Shown here piece by piece: positions 47,801 to 55,901 of a stretch of 64,000 nucleotides of DNA (within the stretch, counting starts at the first letter, position 1; every line of letters begins with the position of its first letter). The position numbers were made by a program, and so were the translations under genes. Source of the DNA: Mycobacterium sp. 3519A. GTDB lineage: Bacteria > Actinomycetota > Actinomycetes > Mycobacteriales > Mycobacteriaceae. Location: contig NZ_OESG01000013.1 in assembly GCF_900240945.1 (NCBI RefSeq), positions 2,255,622 to 2,319,621 of the forward strand, given 5' to 3'. Below the pieces are notes generated by a model. The model was not told the DNA's origin. It ran no database searches and worked only from the letters and a program-made list of their open reading frames with translations.

Positions 47801-48909
47801 AGTTCGAACACCTGCCCGTCGCGCGCCACCGTGACCTTCCCGGAGTAATTCTTGGCAACGGCGTCGGTCCAGTCCGAGTCGGGCAGGTCGGTAGGCGAAT
47901 AGTGGCTGAGTATCACATGTTTGGCGTTGGCCGCGGCGCCCACCTCACCGACCTGCTCTGCCGAGGTGTGCGAGTTCTGCAGGTAGTTCGGCGGAAACCT
48001 GTTGTGGTAGTAGGCGTCGTCCAGACTGAACTGTGCCTCGTGCACCAGGATGTCGGTATCGCGGGCCAACGCAACGAGGTTGTCGGACTTCGTGGTGTCG
48101 CCCGAGAACGTGACCGAGAACCCGGATTTCTTCAGATCGAAGCGGAACGCGAACGCGGGATACACGTCGTAGTGCGAAACCAAAGTCGCGGTGACGCTGA
48201 CGTTGTCGTCGGACATGACGGGAAACGGCGCCGTTGCGGGCGAGCGGTTCAGGTAGTCCGAGCCGGGTGGCACCGCGATCTCCGTGACCTTCGCGAGGTC
48301 GGCTATGTCGTCGATCCCCATGTCGCGGATGAAGATGTTGTTGGTGTAGGCGAACGCCTGCTGCAGCGCGCGCGTCGTGGCGGCCAGTCCCGGCGTCGGA
48401 TCCTGCGGTGCGATGGTGGCCGGTGCCGGATTGCCGACGCGGCTTGGCGGCAGGCCGCCCGCGGGCCCGGGGCCGTACACCGCCACCGGCGCTTTGCCTT
48501 TCGACGCCGTGTACCCACCGGAGAGGAAGAAGCTGAAGTAGTCGACGATGTGGTCGGTGTGCAGATGCGTGATGAACAACGCCTTCAGCTCGTCGAACCG
48601 CAGTCCCGCGTTGGTGAATGCGTTCAATGAACCCAGGCCGCAGTCGATCTGGTACACGGCGGTGCCCACCTTCAGCGCCGACGAGATACCCGTCTTGTTC
48701 GGCACCGGGGGTGGACCGGCCTGGACGCCGAGAGTGATCAGCGCATCGTCGGGCAGCCCGGCAGCGGGTTTCTCAGGAGCCGCCGAACTGCACGCCGAGG
48801 TGCTGAGCACCGCGCCGCCGATGACCGCCGACATCGAGGCCGCCAGCATGGAGCGGCGGGACAGCGCGTTCGATGCGGTTGTGCATCCACAACCGTCGGG
48901 TTCCGACAC
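47797..48909 (-). CDS. Exported MBL-fold metallo-hydrolase with Tat signal
   Basis: A 370-residue protein. The N-terminus has a twin-arginine signal (ALSRRSMLAASMSAVIGGAV) ending in STSAC, which looks like a lipobox, so the mature enzyme may be a lipoprotein. The MBL zinc motif is ITHLHTDHIVDY, followed by FSGDTTKSDNL, DILVHEAQF, NSHTSAEQVGEVG and ILSHYSPTD, the pattern of the arylsulfatase/RNase Z-like group. The signal also carries a CGC near residues 7-9, unusual ahead of the RR pair. It is the last gene of a four-gene minus-strand run with a membrane protein, cytochrome b561 and a peroxidase. Confidence 0.85.
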   Translation of the reverse strand: MSEPDGCGCTTASNALSRRSMLAASMSAVIGGAVLSTSACSSAAPEKPAAGLPDDALITLGVQAGPPPVPNKTGISSALKVGTAVYQIDCGLGSLNAFTNAGLRFDELKALFITHLHTDHIVDYFSFFLSGGYTASKGKAPVAVYGPGPAGGLPPSRVGNPAPATIAPQDPTPGLAATTRALQQAFAYTNNIFIRDMGIDDIADLAKVTEIAVPPGSDYLNRSPATAPFPVMSDDNVSVTATLVSHYDVYPAFAFRFDLKKSGFSVTFSGDTTKSDNLVALARDTDILVHEAQFSLDDAYYHNRFPPNYLQNSHTSAEQVGEVGAAANAKHVILSHYSPTDLPDSDWTDAVAKNYSGKVTVARDGQVFEL

Positions 48910-48912
48910 GGT

Positions 48913-49440
48913 TCAGCCTTGCCGCACGGCCGCGGCCAGCACGTCGTCGATGTTGCCGATGCCGCCGTCGAACGGGTTGCCGCGCTTGAGCACGTGTGTG
49001 CCGCCCGGCGTCATCGCAACGAGTTTCGGTGAACTCGAACCGATTTGCATCTTGCGTGCGAAGTGCACCTGATCCAACGGCACCACCGCGCCACCGCCGT
49101 AGCTGAAGATGCCAAGCTTGCGGTCGATGACCGCGACCGGGCGGCACTCGTGCAGTGGCTGCTTGCGGCGGCGGCGGATTCTGCTGATCACCGCGTACGT
49201 CGCCGCCGCGAAGACGACGCCGCCGGCTAGAAACGCCGCGCCCAGCGCGCTCGACGGCTCCCCGGAGACGAGCGCGACGATGCCGAAGCCGCCGACCACG
49301 AGCGCCAGCACGCCCAGCACGAACGCCAGTGTGGTCAGCGCGCCCGTGCAGCGATCGAAGACGAGTACTCGGCGGCCGTCATCCGTTACGACGAGACCGC
49401 CCGTGTCGGCCAGCGTTTGCGGTGGCTGTGGTGTGCTCAC
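48913..49440 (-). CDS. Two-helix membrane protein in the peroxidase/b561 operon
   Basis: A 175-residue protein with a beta-rich N-terminus (GGLVVTDDGRRVLVFDRCTG), two membrane helices at about residues 31-54 and 63-84 (TLAFVLGVLALVVGGFGIVAL, AAFLAGGVVFAAATYAVI), a basic turn (RIRRRRK) and a cytoplasmic beta domain (PVAVIDRKLGIFSYGGGAVVPLDQVHF). No named family recognised. GTG 49440 (VSTPQPPQTL) overlaps the end of the cytochrome gene by 62 bases; a start further upstream would increase the overlap. It ends 3 bases before the metallo-hydrolase gene. Confidence 0.65.
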   Translation of the reverse strand: MSTPQPPQTLADTGGLVVTDDGRRVLVFDRCTGALTTLAFVLGVLALVVGGFGIVALVSGEPSSALGAAFLAGGVVFAAATYAVISRIRRRRKQPLHECRPVAVIDRKLGIFSYGGGAVVPLDQVHFARKMQIGSSSPKLVAMTPGGTHVLKRGNPFDGGIGNIDDVLAAAVRQG

Positions 49441-50041
49441 GTATTGCAGCGTGCATGCCGTCGTCGGCGGGCGTGGGCAAATTCGCAGAGTTGGGTCGAG
49501 TGTCCTCGCGGCGAAGTGTGAACGCCATCCGTGACAGCATGCCGTCACGCAACGTCAGGGTGTGCAGCAGCACCGCGCTGACGTGTGCGGCGATCACCAC
49601 CACCAACAGGTATGCCAGCAGCGAATGTGTCTGCCGGAGAATGAAATAGAGGTTGGCGTCGAACGGGGCGATCCGGGGCAGGTGCAGCGACCCGAACACC
49701 TCGATCGGCTTGCCGGTGGCCGACACCATCGCCCATCCGACGAGCGGCTGCGCCAGCAGCAGCGCGTACAGCGCCAACTCGGAGCCGACCACCAGCTTGT
49801 GCTCGAACCAGCCGACGGTGTCCGGCAGTTTCGGTGGGCGGTGAGTGAACCTGTTCGCGATCCGGGCGACGACGATGACGAGGACGATGATGCCGAGGGT
49901 CATGTGAATGGCGCGCAGCGCCGCGTAGGCGCCGATAGCGTTGACCATGACGAACCCGATCAGCAGCATGGCGAAGACCAGGAGTGCGGTCAGCCAGTGC
50001 AGGATCCGCGTCCGCAGCGGGTAACGCGCCGGGGCGGTCAC
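49379..50041 (-). CDS. Cytochrome b561-type diheme membrane protein
   Basis: A 220-residue protein with four membrane helices and the histidines expected to bind two hemes: H15 in RILHWLTALLVF, H46 in RAIHMTLGI, and the pair in RQTHSLLAYLLVVVIAAHVSAVLLH. This is the bacterial cytochrome b561 pattern. Members carry electrons from the quinone pool or from cytoplasmic donors to periplasmic acceptors. The C-terminal 50 residues are polar and end in basic repeats. Its start overlaps the peroxidase gene stop by 4 bases, making that exported heme protein the obvious electron acceptor. Confidence 0.85.
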   Translation of the reverse strand: MTAPARYPLRTRILHWLTALLVFAMLLIGFVMVNAIGAYAALRAIHMTLGIIVLVIVVARIANRFTHRPPKLPDTVGWFEHKLVVGSELALYALLLAQPLVGWAMVSATGKPIEVFGSLHLPRIAPFDANLYFILRQTHSLLAYLLVVVIAAHVSAVLLHTLTLRDGMLSRMAFTLRREDTRPNSANLPTPADDGMHAAIREHTTATANAGRHGRSRRNG

Positions 50042-51096
50042 GGTGCGACCTCGTCGACCTGAACGGCGGACTTCGACTTCGGCTCACCGGCGCGTGCCCG
50101 GTACGACGCCGCGTACACCGCGGACCGTGCGCTCAGCAGCGGGTCGCCCGACGGCTCGATCCCGTCCGGCAGCACCAGGGGGTCGAAGTTGACGTCGCGG
50201 GCGTTGCCCGGTGCCTCCGTCTCGATCTTGGTCAAGGTCAGCACTCCCGCATCGATGGTGCGACGATCACTCGGCCACGGCAGCGTGGCGTCGTTGACTG
50301 GATCATTCGGCTGGCCGACCGTCAGGATCAGCCGCCATTGCAGCGGACCGCTTTTCAGCTGCCGGACGAGTGCGTCGAACAGCGAGTTGGTGGTGCCCGG
50401 GTGCGGCGCCAGCGCCGCCTGCATCGGAACGAACGCCCACCGCACCGGTGTCCGCTTACCGCTGTCGTCGACGAAGTAGAACGTGACCAGGCTGCTGAAG
50501 GTGCTGTCGGCGAAACCGGTGGTCGGTGGATGTTGTTTGACGATCGCCATGGCGGCAACCGTCTCCGGATGTGCCTTGTTGAAGGCGGCCATCACCGCGG
50601 GATCGGGCTTGCCGGTCGTCGGGTCGTTCTTCGATGCCAACAACCGGTCGTAGAAGCCCTGCGGTGAATTGTCAAGGAAAACCGGAAGATTCAGCAAGGC
50701 CATCCGCCACTGGGTGGCGTCCGGGAAGGTGAACGCCAACCCCAGACCGCGGGCCGCCCCCGGCGCGTCCGCCATCATCGGATTGCCGCCGCTGAGCGAA
50801 AACCGTCCGATCACCGGCGTCTGGCCGCGCGTGAAAACGGCCGCCTTCGACAGTTCGCGCCCGCTGCCGTTGCTGTCGAAATGGCCACTGACGACGACGC
50901 CCTTGGCATGATTTCGCCGGAAGCCCGGATGTAGGCCGAATACCTTGCGGAAACCTTCCATGAAGGTCTCGCGAGTCAACGAACTCTGTGGGCCGATCCA
51001 CTTGTTGGCATATGCGACGGCGCCCAGATCAACAGCTAAGAACGCGCCGACCGCGCCGATGCCGAGAAGAATCGAACGCCGGCTGAGTTGGGTCAC
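50038..51096 (-). CDS. Tat-exported catalase-family peroxidase (SrpA-like)
   Basis: A 352-residue heme protein with a twin-arginine signal at the start (LSRRSILLGIGAVGAFLAV). The catalase-related core has FRRNHAKGVVVSGHF with the distal His, then TPVIGRFSLSGGNP, ARGLGLAFTFPD and DNSPQGFYDRL. The proximal tyrosine is probably in SARSAVYAASYRARAG. At this size it lacks the dimerisation arms of true catalases and should act as a peroxidase. GTG 51096 is preferred to GTG 51150 because a CRP site and promoter would otherwise fall on the start. The Shine-Dalgarno spacing is short, so the start is not certain. Confidence 0.85.
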   Translation of the reverse strand: MTQLSRRSILLGIGAVGAFLAVDLGAVAYANKWIGPQSSLTRETFMEGFRKVFGLHPGFRRNHAKGVVVSGHFDSNGSGRELSKAAVFTRGQTPVIGRFSLSGGNPMMADAPGAARGLGLAFTFPDATQWRMALLNLPVFLDNSPQGFYDRLLASKNDPTTGKPDPAVMAAFNKAHPETVAAMAIVKQHPPTTGFADSTFSSLVTFYFVDDSGKRTPVRWAFVPMQAALAPHPGTTNSLFDALVRQLKSGPLQWRLILTVGQPNDPVNDATLPWPSDRRTIDAGVLTLTKIETEAPGNARDVNFDPLVLPDGIEPSGDPLLSARSAVYAASYRARAGEPKSKSAVQVDEVAP

Positions 51097-51135
51097 TACC
51101 CCCTTAACGCATCGACCTCGTGATCCGTTCAGTGC

Positions 51136-51151
51136 TGTGAGGCAAGTCACA
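51136..51151. promoter_or_regulatory. Perfect CRP (cAMP receptor protein) binding site
   Basis: TGTGA-GGCAAG-TCACA is an exact match to the palindromic CRP consensus TGTGA-N6-TCACA used by mycobacterial CRP proteins. It lies between the divergent peroxidase and cyclase genes, 40 bases before the proposed peroxidase start. Confidence 0.75.
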
Positions 51152-51157
51152 AAAAGC

Positions 51158-51163
51158 TAGTAT
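51158..51163 (+). promoter_or_regulatory. -10 box candidate for the cyclase gene
   Basis: TAGTAT fits the actinobacterial TANNNT -10 pattern and lies 7 bases past the CRP site. With this -10 the CRP site would cover the -35 region, which would favour repression of the cyclase gene. Confidence 0.45.
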
Positions 51164-51262
51164 CGCCGCAGGTCGGGGATGCGAATACCGCCCCCGTCGG
51201 CGTCGGCAGCGCCCTATTCTGTGGTGCATCGGGGTTGGGGGCCCCGGATCGGCGGTACTGGC

Positions 51263-54200
51263 GTGAAGACATCTTCGGTGGCCTGCCCTGCATGCCGCAG
51301 GGACTTGCGGGCGGATGCGAAATTCTGCGATGCGTGCGGCACCCCGACTTCGACTGCCGTCGAACCCGCCGAGTACAAGCAAGTCACCGTGCTGTCCGCC
51401 GACGTGGTGCGCTCGATGGACATCGCGGCCACGGTCGGTCCCGAGCGGCTCCGCGAGATCATGGCCGCCCTCGTCGACCGCTGCTCACGCGTCGTGGATC
51501 GCTACGGCGGAACCACCGACAAGTTCACCGGCGACGGGATCATGGCGCTGTTCGGGGCGCCAGTGGCGTTGGAAGACCACGCGTTTCGGGCATGCCTGAC
51601 CGCGCTGGCCATTCAGGACGAGGTGAAGGACCTCGCTGACGAGGTGAAGCGGCGCGACGGAGTCGACCTGAGTTTGCGCATCGGATTGAACTCCGGAGCG
51701 GTGATTGCAGGACAACTCGGCACGACTCCTTTTGGCTACACCGCGGTCGGCGAACAGGTGGGGATCGCGCAGCGGATGGAGTCGGTGGCCCCGCCCGGCG
51801 GCGTGATGCTCAGCCAGTCCACCGCACGCCTGGTGCAACACGGAGCGACGTTGGACGCGCAGCAACTGGTGCACGTCAAGGGCCGAGAGGAACCACTACC
51901 CGCGCACCGGCTGCGCGAAGTCACGCTGCACCACGGCCGGGCGGCCGCTGCGGAAGTGCCGCTGGTGGGTCGCAGGCGCGAGATCGCCGAAACGACCGCA
52001 GTTCTGGACAAGGCCATCACCGGCGCCGGTGGAGTTCTGCGGATCGTCGGGCCTGCCGGTATCGGCAAGAGCAGGCTGGCTCGCGAGACGGTCGCGGCGG
52101 CCACCGCGCGCGGGGTGCCCGTGTTCTCGACGTTCTGCCAATCGCACGCCCGCGGTATCGCGTTTCACGCCGCGACCGGTCTGCTGCGCGCGCTCTTCGG
52201 TACCGGCGGCGTTGCGCCGGACCAGACGCGGGCCCGCATCAGAGCGTTGTTGTCCGATGCCGAGGACGAGGATCTGCTGCTGCTCGAAGACCTGCTGGGC
52301 ATCGGGGAGCCTGATGCGAGGGCTGCCGAACTCGACGCAGATGCTCGCCGTCGGCGACTGCGGCAGGTGGTCAGGTCCGCCGCGCTGGCCCGCGCGACGC
52401 CGACCATCTACCTGATCGAGGATGCCCATTGGATCGACGACGTGAGCGAGTCGTTGATCGAGGCACTCTTCTCGGTCCTCCCGCAGACTCGTTCACTTGC
52501 GTTGCTCACTCACCGACCCGAATACCGCGGCGTCCTGGCCCGGACGCCCGGCGAGTGCACGATCCGCCTGCTTCCGCTCGAAGGTGAGGACGTCCCGCTG
52601 CTGACGGCCGAACTGTTGGGCGACGACCCGTCGGTGACTTCGCTGGCTGCCCAGGTGGGGGACCGGTCGGCAGGAAATCCGTTCTTCGCCGAGGAGATCG
52701 TGCGCGATCTGGTCGAACGCGGTGTTCTGCGCGGTAACCGCGGCGCGTACGTCTGCCGTGTGGACGCCGCCGACATCACTGTGCCTGCCACCGTGCAGGC
52801 CACCATCGCCGCGCGCATCGACCGCGTCAGCCCGGCAGCCAAACGAACGTTGCACGCGGCGGCCGTGATCGGTTCGCGCTTCGACGCCGGCCTGCTCGCA
52901 TTCGTCGACCCCGACGCCGCACTCACGGATTTGGTCGAAGCCGAACTCGTCGAGCCGGTGACCGCTTTTCGGCCAGACGAGTACGCTTTCCGCCATCCGC
53001 TGATCCGTGCCGTCGCCTACGAATCGCAATTGATCGCGGACCGGTCGGAACTGCATCGGCAGGTCGCCGAGGCCATCCAACAGCATCAGCCGTCGGCCGA
53101 CGAGAATGCCGCGCTGATCGCATCCCACCTGGAAGCCGCGGGCGAATTACCCGCGGCGTTCGGTTGGCACATGCGGGCCGGGGCGTGGCTGACGAACCGT
53201 GACATCGGCGCGGCGCGGGCCAGTTGGCAACGCGCCCGCGAAATCGCGGACAGATTGCCGGACGACGCAGCGGACACCGTGCCGATGAGAATCGCCCCGC
53301 GCACGCTGCTCTGCGGCTACGCATGGCGCGCAGGCGGTAACGGTGTCGACGCCAGCGGCTTCGACGAATTACGCGAACTAGCCGGCGGCGAAGGCCATGT
53401 GATATCCAGCGTGATGGGCACGTCTGGCATCCTCGTCGCGATGACGCTCAACCACCGGCTTCGCGAACTGGTCTCGCTCGCACCGGATTACATTCACGTG
53501 CTCGAGTCAACGGCGGACCCCGCATTGATCCTGCTGATCAACACCGCGAGCCATGGAATGTTCCTCGCGGGTCGAATCACGCAGGCGCTGGCCTTGTTTC
53601 AGCGCGCGATCGACGTCGCGGACGGCAACGCCACGCTCGGCAACTTCTTCTTCGAATCACCATTGGCGTGGGCGCTCACCCTGCGCGGAGTCACACGTTG
53701 CAGCCTCGGGGAGGCCGGATGGCACGAGGATCTGCACGCCGGGGTCGCCATGGCGCGCGAAGTACAGGGCATAACGCGGGCCGCTGTCGTCGCCGGTGGC
53801 TACGTGCCCGCCGTCCTGAATGGTGTGCTGGCGGTGGATGCGACGTTACTGGCGGACACCGACGAAACCCTGCGGGCCGCCGAACGCTCCGGCGACGATG
53901 TGAGTCTGGCGTGGGCGCGAATCACCCACGGCATCATGCTCGTGCGGGTGAATGCCGCTGACTCCGCCGGTATGAGTCTCCTCATGAAGGGGCGCCAACA
54001 GGCGTGGCGGCACGGCGACCTGCTGACGGCGACCATGGCCGATGTTCAACTCGCCGAATACAAAGCGCGCGCAGCGGAATTGGACGCGGCGATCGAGATC
54101 GCCAGGGCAACGACTGCGCACCTCGTCGAGTGCGGCGAAGTGCTCTTCCGCGGCCCGGCGACGGTGGTGCTGGTGGAGGCCCTGCTGCAACGAGGCGCCG

Positions 54201-54397
54201 GGCGCGATCTGCAGGAGGCGCACGCGGTCGTCGACGAGCTGGCGGCATGCACAGTCCATCCCGGGTTCGTGCTGTACGAGTTGGCGCTGCTGCGATCCCG
54301 TGCGGCGTTGGCGCGCTTCCGCGGTGACCGACAGGGGAACGCGGAACTCATGCAGCGGTATCGCGAGATGACGGTCCGGCTTTCCGCGCAGCTATAA
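51263..54397 (+). CDS. Zinc ribbon-cyclase-STAND ATPase signalling protein
   Basis: A 1044-residue cytoplasmic protein. It begins with a zinc ribbon C8-x2-C11-x10-C22-x2-C25. The class III cyclase domain (about 36-205) has metal ligands D47 and D91, K87 and T160 as in class IIIb adenylate cyclases, and R171, but the transition-state Asn is replaced by G167 in GEQVGIAQR. An AAA/STAND ATPase follows with GPAGIGKSR (K269) and IYLIEDAHWIDD, then a long helical-repeat C-terminus. GTG 51263 puts the zinc ribbon at the N-terminus; ATG 51179, 28 codons earlier, is the alternative. A CRP site lies just upstream. Confidence 0.85.
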   Translation: MKTSSVACPACRRDLRADAKFCDACGTPTSTAVEPAEYKQVTVLSADVVRSMDIAATVGPERLREIMAALVDRCSRVVDRYGGTTDKFTGDGIMALFGAPVALEDHAFRACLTALAIQDEVKDLADEVKRRDGVDLSLRIGLNSGAVIAGQLGTTPFGYTAVGEQVGIAQRMESVAPPGGVMLSQSTARLVQHGATLDAQQLVHVKGREEPLPAHRLREVTLHHGRAAAAEVPLVGRRREIAETTAVLDKAITGAGGVLRIVGPAGIGKSRLARETVAAATARGVPVFSTFCQSHARGIAFHAATGLLRALFGTGGVAPDQTRARIRALLSDAEDEDLLLLEDLLGIGEPDARAAELDADARRRRLRQVVRSAALARATPTIYLIEDAHWIDDVSESLIEALFSVLPQTRSLALLTHRPEYRGVLARTPGECTIRLLPLEGEDVPLLTAELLGDDPSVTSLAAQVGDRSAGNPFFAEEIVRDLVERGVLRGNRGAYVCRVDAADITVPATVQATIAARIDRVSPAAKRTLHAAAVIGSRFDAGLLAFVDPDAALTDLVEAELVEPVTAFRPDEYAFRHPLIRAVAYESQLIADRSELHRQVAEAIQQHQPSADENAALIASHLEAAGELPAAFGWHMRAGAWLTNRDIGAARASWQRAREIADRLPDDAADTVPMRIAPRTLLCGYAWRAGGNGVDASGFDELRELAGGEGHVISSVMGTSGILVAMTLNHRLRELVSLAPDYIHVLESTADPALILLINTASHGMFLAGRITQALALFQRAIDVADGNATLGNFFFESPLAWALTLRGVTRCSLGEAGWHEDLHAGVAMAREVQGITRAAVVAGGYVPAVLNGVLAVDATLLADTDETLRAAERSGDDVSLAWARITHGIMLVRVNAADSAGMSLLMKGRQQAWRHGDLLTATMADVQLAEYKARAAELDAAIEIARATTAHLVECGEVLFRGPATVVLVEALLQRGAGRDLQEAHAVVDELAACTVHPGFVLYELALLRSRAALARFRGDRQGNAELMQRYREMTVRLSAQL

Positions 54398-54408
54398 GCA
54401 CATCGGCG

Positions 54409-55101
54409 TCAGATCGCCATCGCGGCGCGGACGTCAGCCTCCGACGACGAACCTCCTACGCCCGAGGACGTGACGCGGCCCGATTCCAGGATGTAGTAGC
54501 GCTGCGCGGACTCGAGGGCGAAGCCGATGTGCTGCTCGACCAACAGCACTCCCAGGTCGCCGCGCTTCGTCAACTCCGTGATCGCCGCTTCGATTTCGGC
54601 CACCACCGACGGTTGGATGCCTTCGGTCGGCTCGTCGAGGATCAGGCACCTGGGGCTGGTGATCAACGCCCGCGCGATCGCCAACTGCTGCCGCTGGCCG
54701 CCGGACAGCAGACCGGCCCGTCGCGTCAGCAACTCCTTGAGCGCGGGGAACAGGTCGAGTTGCTCGTCGATCAACTGCTTGCCGTTCTTGCGTCCGTCAG
54801 CGACGACTTGGAGGTTCTCGGCGGTCGTCAACTGACCGAACGACTGCTGGCCCTGCGGCACATACGCCAACCCGCGGGCCACCCGCGCGCTCGGCCGCAG
54901 CTTCGTGATGTCGTCGCCGTCGAAAAGTACTTTGCCCGCCGTGCATTTCAACAGACCTACAGCCGCGCGTAACAGTGTGGTCTTGCCCGCACCGTTATGG
55001 CCCATCACCGCGGCAACGCCTTCGGCGGGCACCTCGAGGCTGACCCCATGGATGACCTCCGAGCGGCCGTAACCGCTGCGCACGTCCACAAGCTGAAGCA
55101 T
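54409..55101 (-). CDS. urtE: Urea ABC transporter ATP-binding subunit UrtE
   Basis: A 230-residue LivF-type ATPase. Walker A is GHNGAGKTTL, the Q-loop region is YVPQGQQSFGQLT, the signature is LSGGQRQQLA, Walker B is CLILDEPTEGIQPSV, and the switch His is in LLVEQHIGFAL. The LDEPTEGIQPS variant is characteristic of UrtE. ATG 55101 overlaps the urtD stop (TAATG). It is the last of five genes in order urtA-B-C-D-E and ends 11 bases from the convergent cyclase gene. Confidence 0.93.
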   Translation of the reverse strand: MLQLVDVRSGYGRSEVIHGVSLEVPAEGVAAVMGHNGAGKTTLLRAAVGLLKCTAGKVLFDGDDITKLRPSARVARGLAYVPQGQQSFGQLTTAENLQVVADGRKNGKQLIDEQLDLFPALKELLTRRAGLLSGGQRQQLAIARALITSPRCLILDEPTEGIQPSVVAEIEAAITELTKRGDLGVLLVEQHIGFALESAQRYYILESGRVTSSGVGGSSSEADVRAAMAI

Positions 55102-55901
55102 TACGAAATCCCTTCTGCGCCTGCGGCCGCCGTGCCCAAGTAGACCTCCTGCACCTTCGGGTTGGCCTGTACCTCGGCCACCGACCCTTCGGCGATCACC
55201 TGTCCACGGGCCAGCACGGTCACCGACGTCGCGAACGCTCGCATGAAATCCATATCGTGTTCGACGACGACCACCGTTCGTTCGCCGCCGATGCGGCGCA
55301 ACAGGTTTCCGGTTTCTTCGCGCTCTTCGTGGCTCATGCCTGCGACCGGCTCGTCGAGCAACAACACGTCGGCGTTCTGCACCAGCAGCATGCCGATCTC
55401 CAGCCACTGCTTCTGACCGTGCGCCAACACCCCCGCAGGCTTTTCCGCCAGATCCGTCAACCCGGTGATGTCGAGAGCTTCCTCGATCGCGGGCAGTATC
55501 CCCTTACGCCGCCGCAGCAGCGTCCACGCGGACCGGCCGGCACCGGCGGCGATGTCGAGGTTCTGCAGCACGGTCAGCTGCTCGAAAACGCTTGCCGTCT
55601 GGAAAGTCCGGCCGACACCGGCCCGAGCGATCTGGTGCACCTTCTTGCCGAGCAACTCGACGCCGGACTTGTTCACCGACCCGGTTGCGGCGACCAGTCC
55701 GGTGATCGCGTCGATGACGGTGGTCTTGCCCGCGCCGTTGGGGCCGATCAGGAATCGCAGGTCACCCTGGAAGAGCGTCAGGTCGACATCGCTGACCGCC
55801 TTGAACCCGTCGAAATCGACTGTCAAACCCCTGACTTCGAGGTACTGGCTGCCCATGCCGACGTTGCCGCCCTCGACCGGTTCCACCGTCGAACCGGTCA
55901 T
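55101..55901 (-). CDS. urtD: Urea ABC transporter ATP-binding subunit UrtD
   Basis: A 266-residue LivG-type ATPase: Walker A GPNGAGKTTV, Q-loop GVGRTFQTASVFEQLTV, a variant signature LAHGQKQWLEIG in place of LSGGQ, which is usual for UrtD, Walker B VLLLDEPVAGMSHEE, and the switch His in VVEHDMDFMR. It pairs with UrtE to drive the UrtB/UrtC channel. The frame overlaps urtC by 4 bases. The first 18 residues are not conserved, so the start may be the later ATG of MGSQYLEV. Confidence 0.93.
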   Translation of the reverse strand: MTGSTVEPVEGGNVGMGSQYLEVRGLTVDFDGFKAVSDVDLTLFQGDLRFLIGPNGAGKTTVIDAITGLVAATGSVNKSGVELLGKKVHQIARAGVGRTFQTASVFEQLTVLQNLDIAAGAGRSAWTLLRRRKGILPAIEEALDITGLTDLAEKPAGVLAHGQKQWLEIGMLLVQNADVLLLDEPVAGMSHEEREETGNLLRRIGGERTVVVVEHDMDFMRAFATSVTVLARGQVIAEGSVAEVQANPKVQEVYLGTAAAGAEGIS

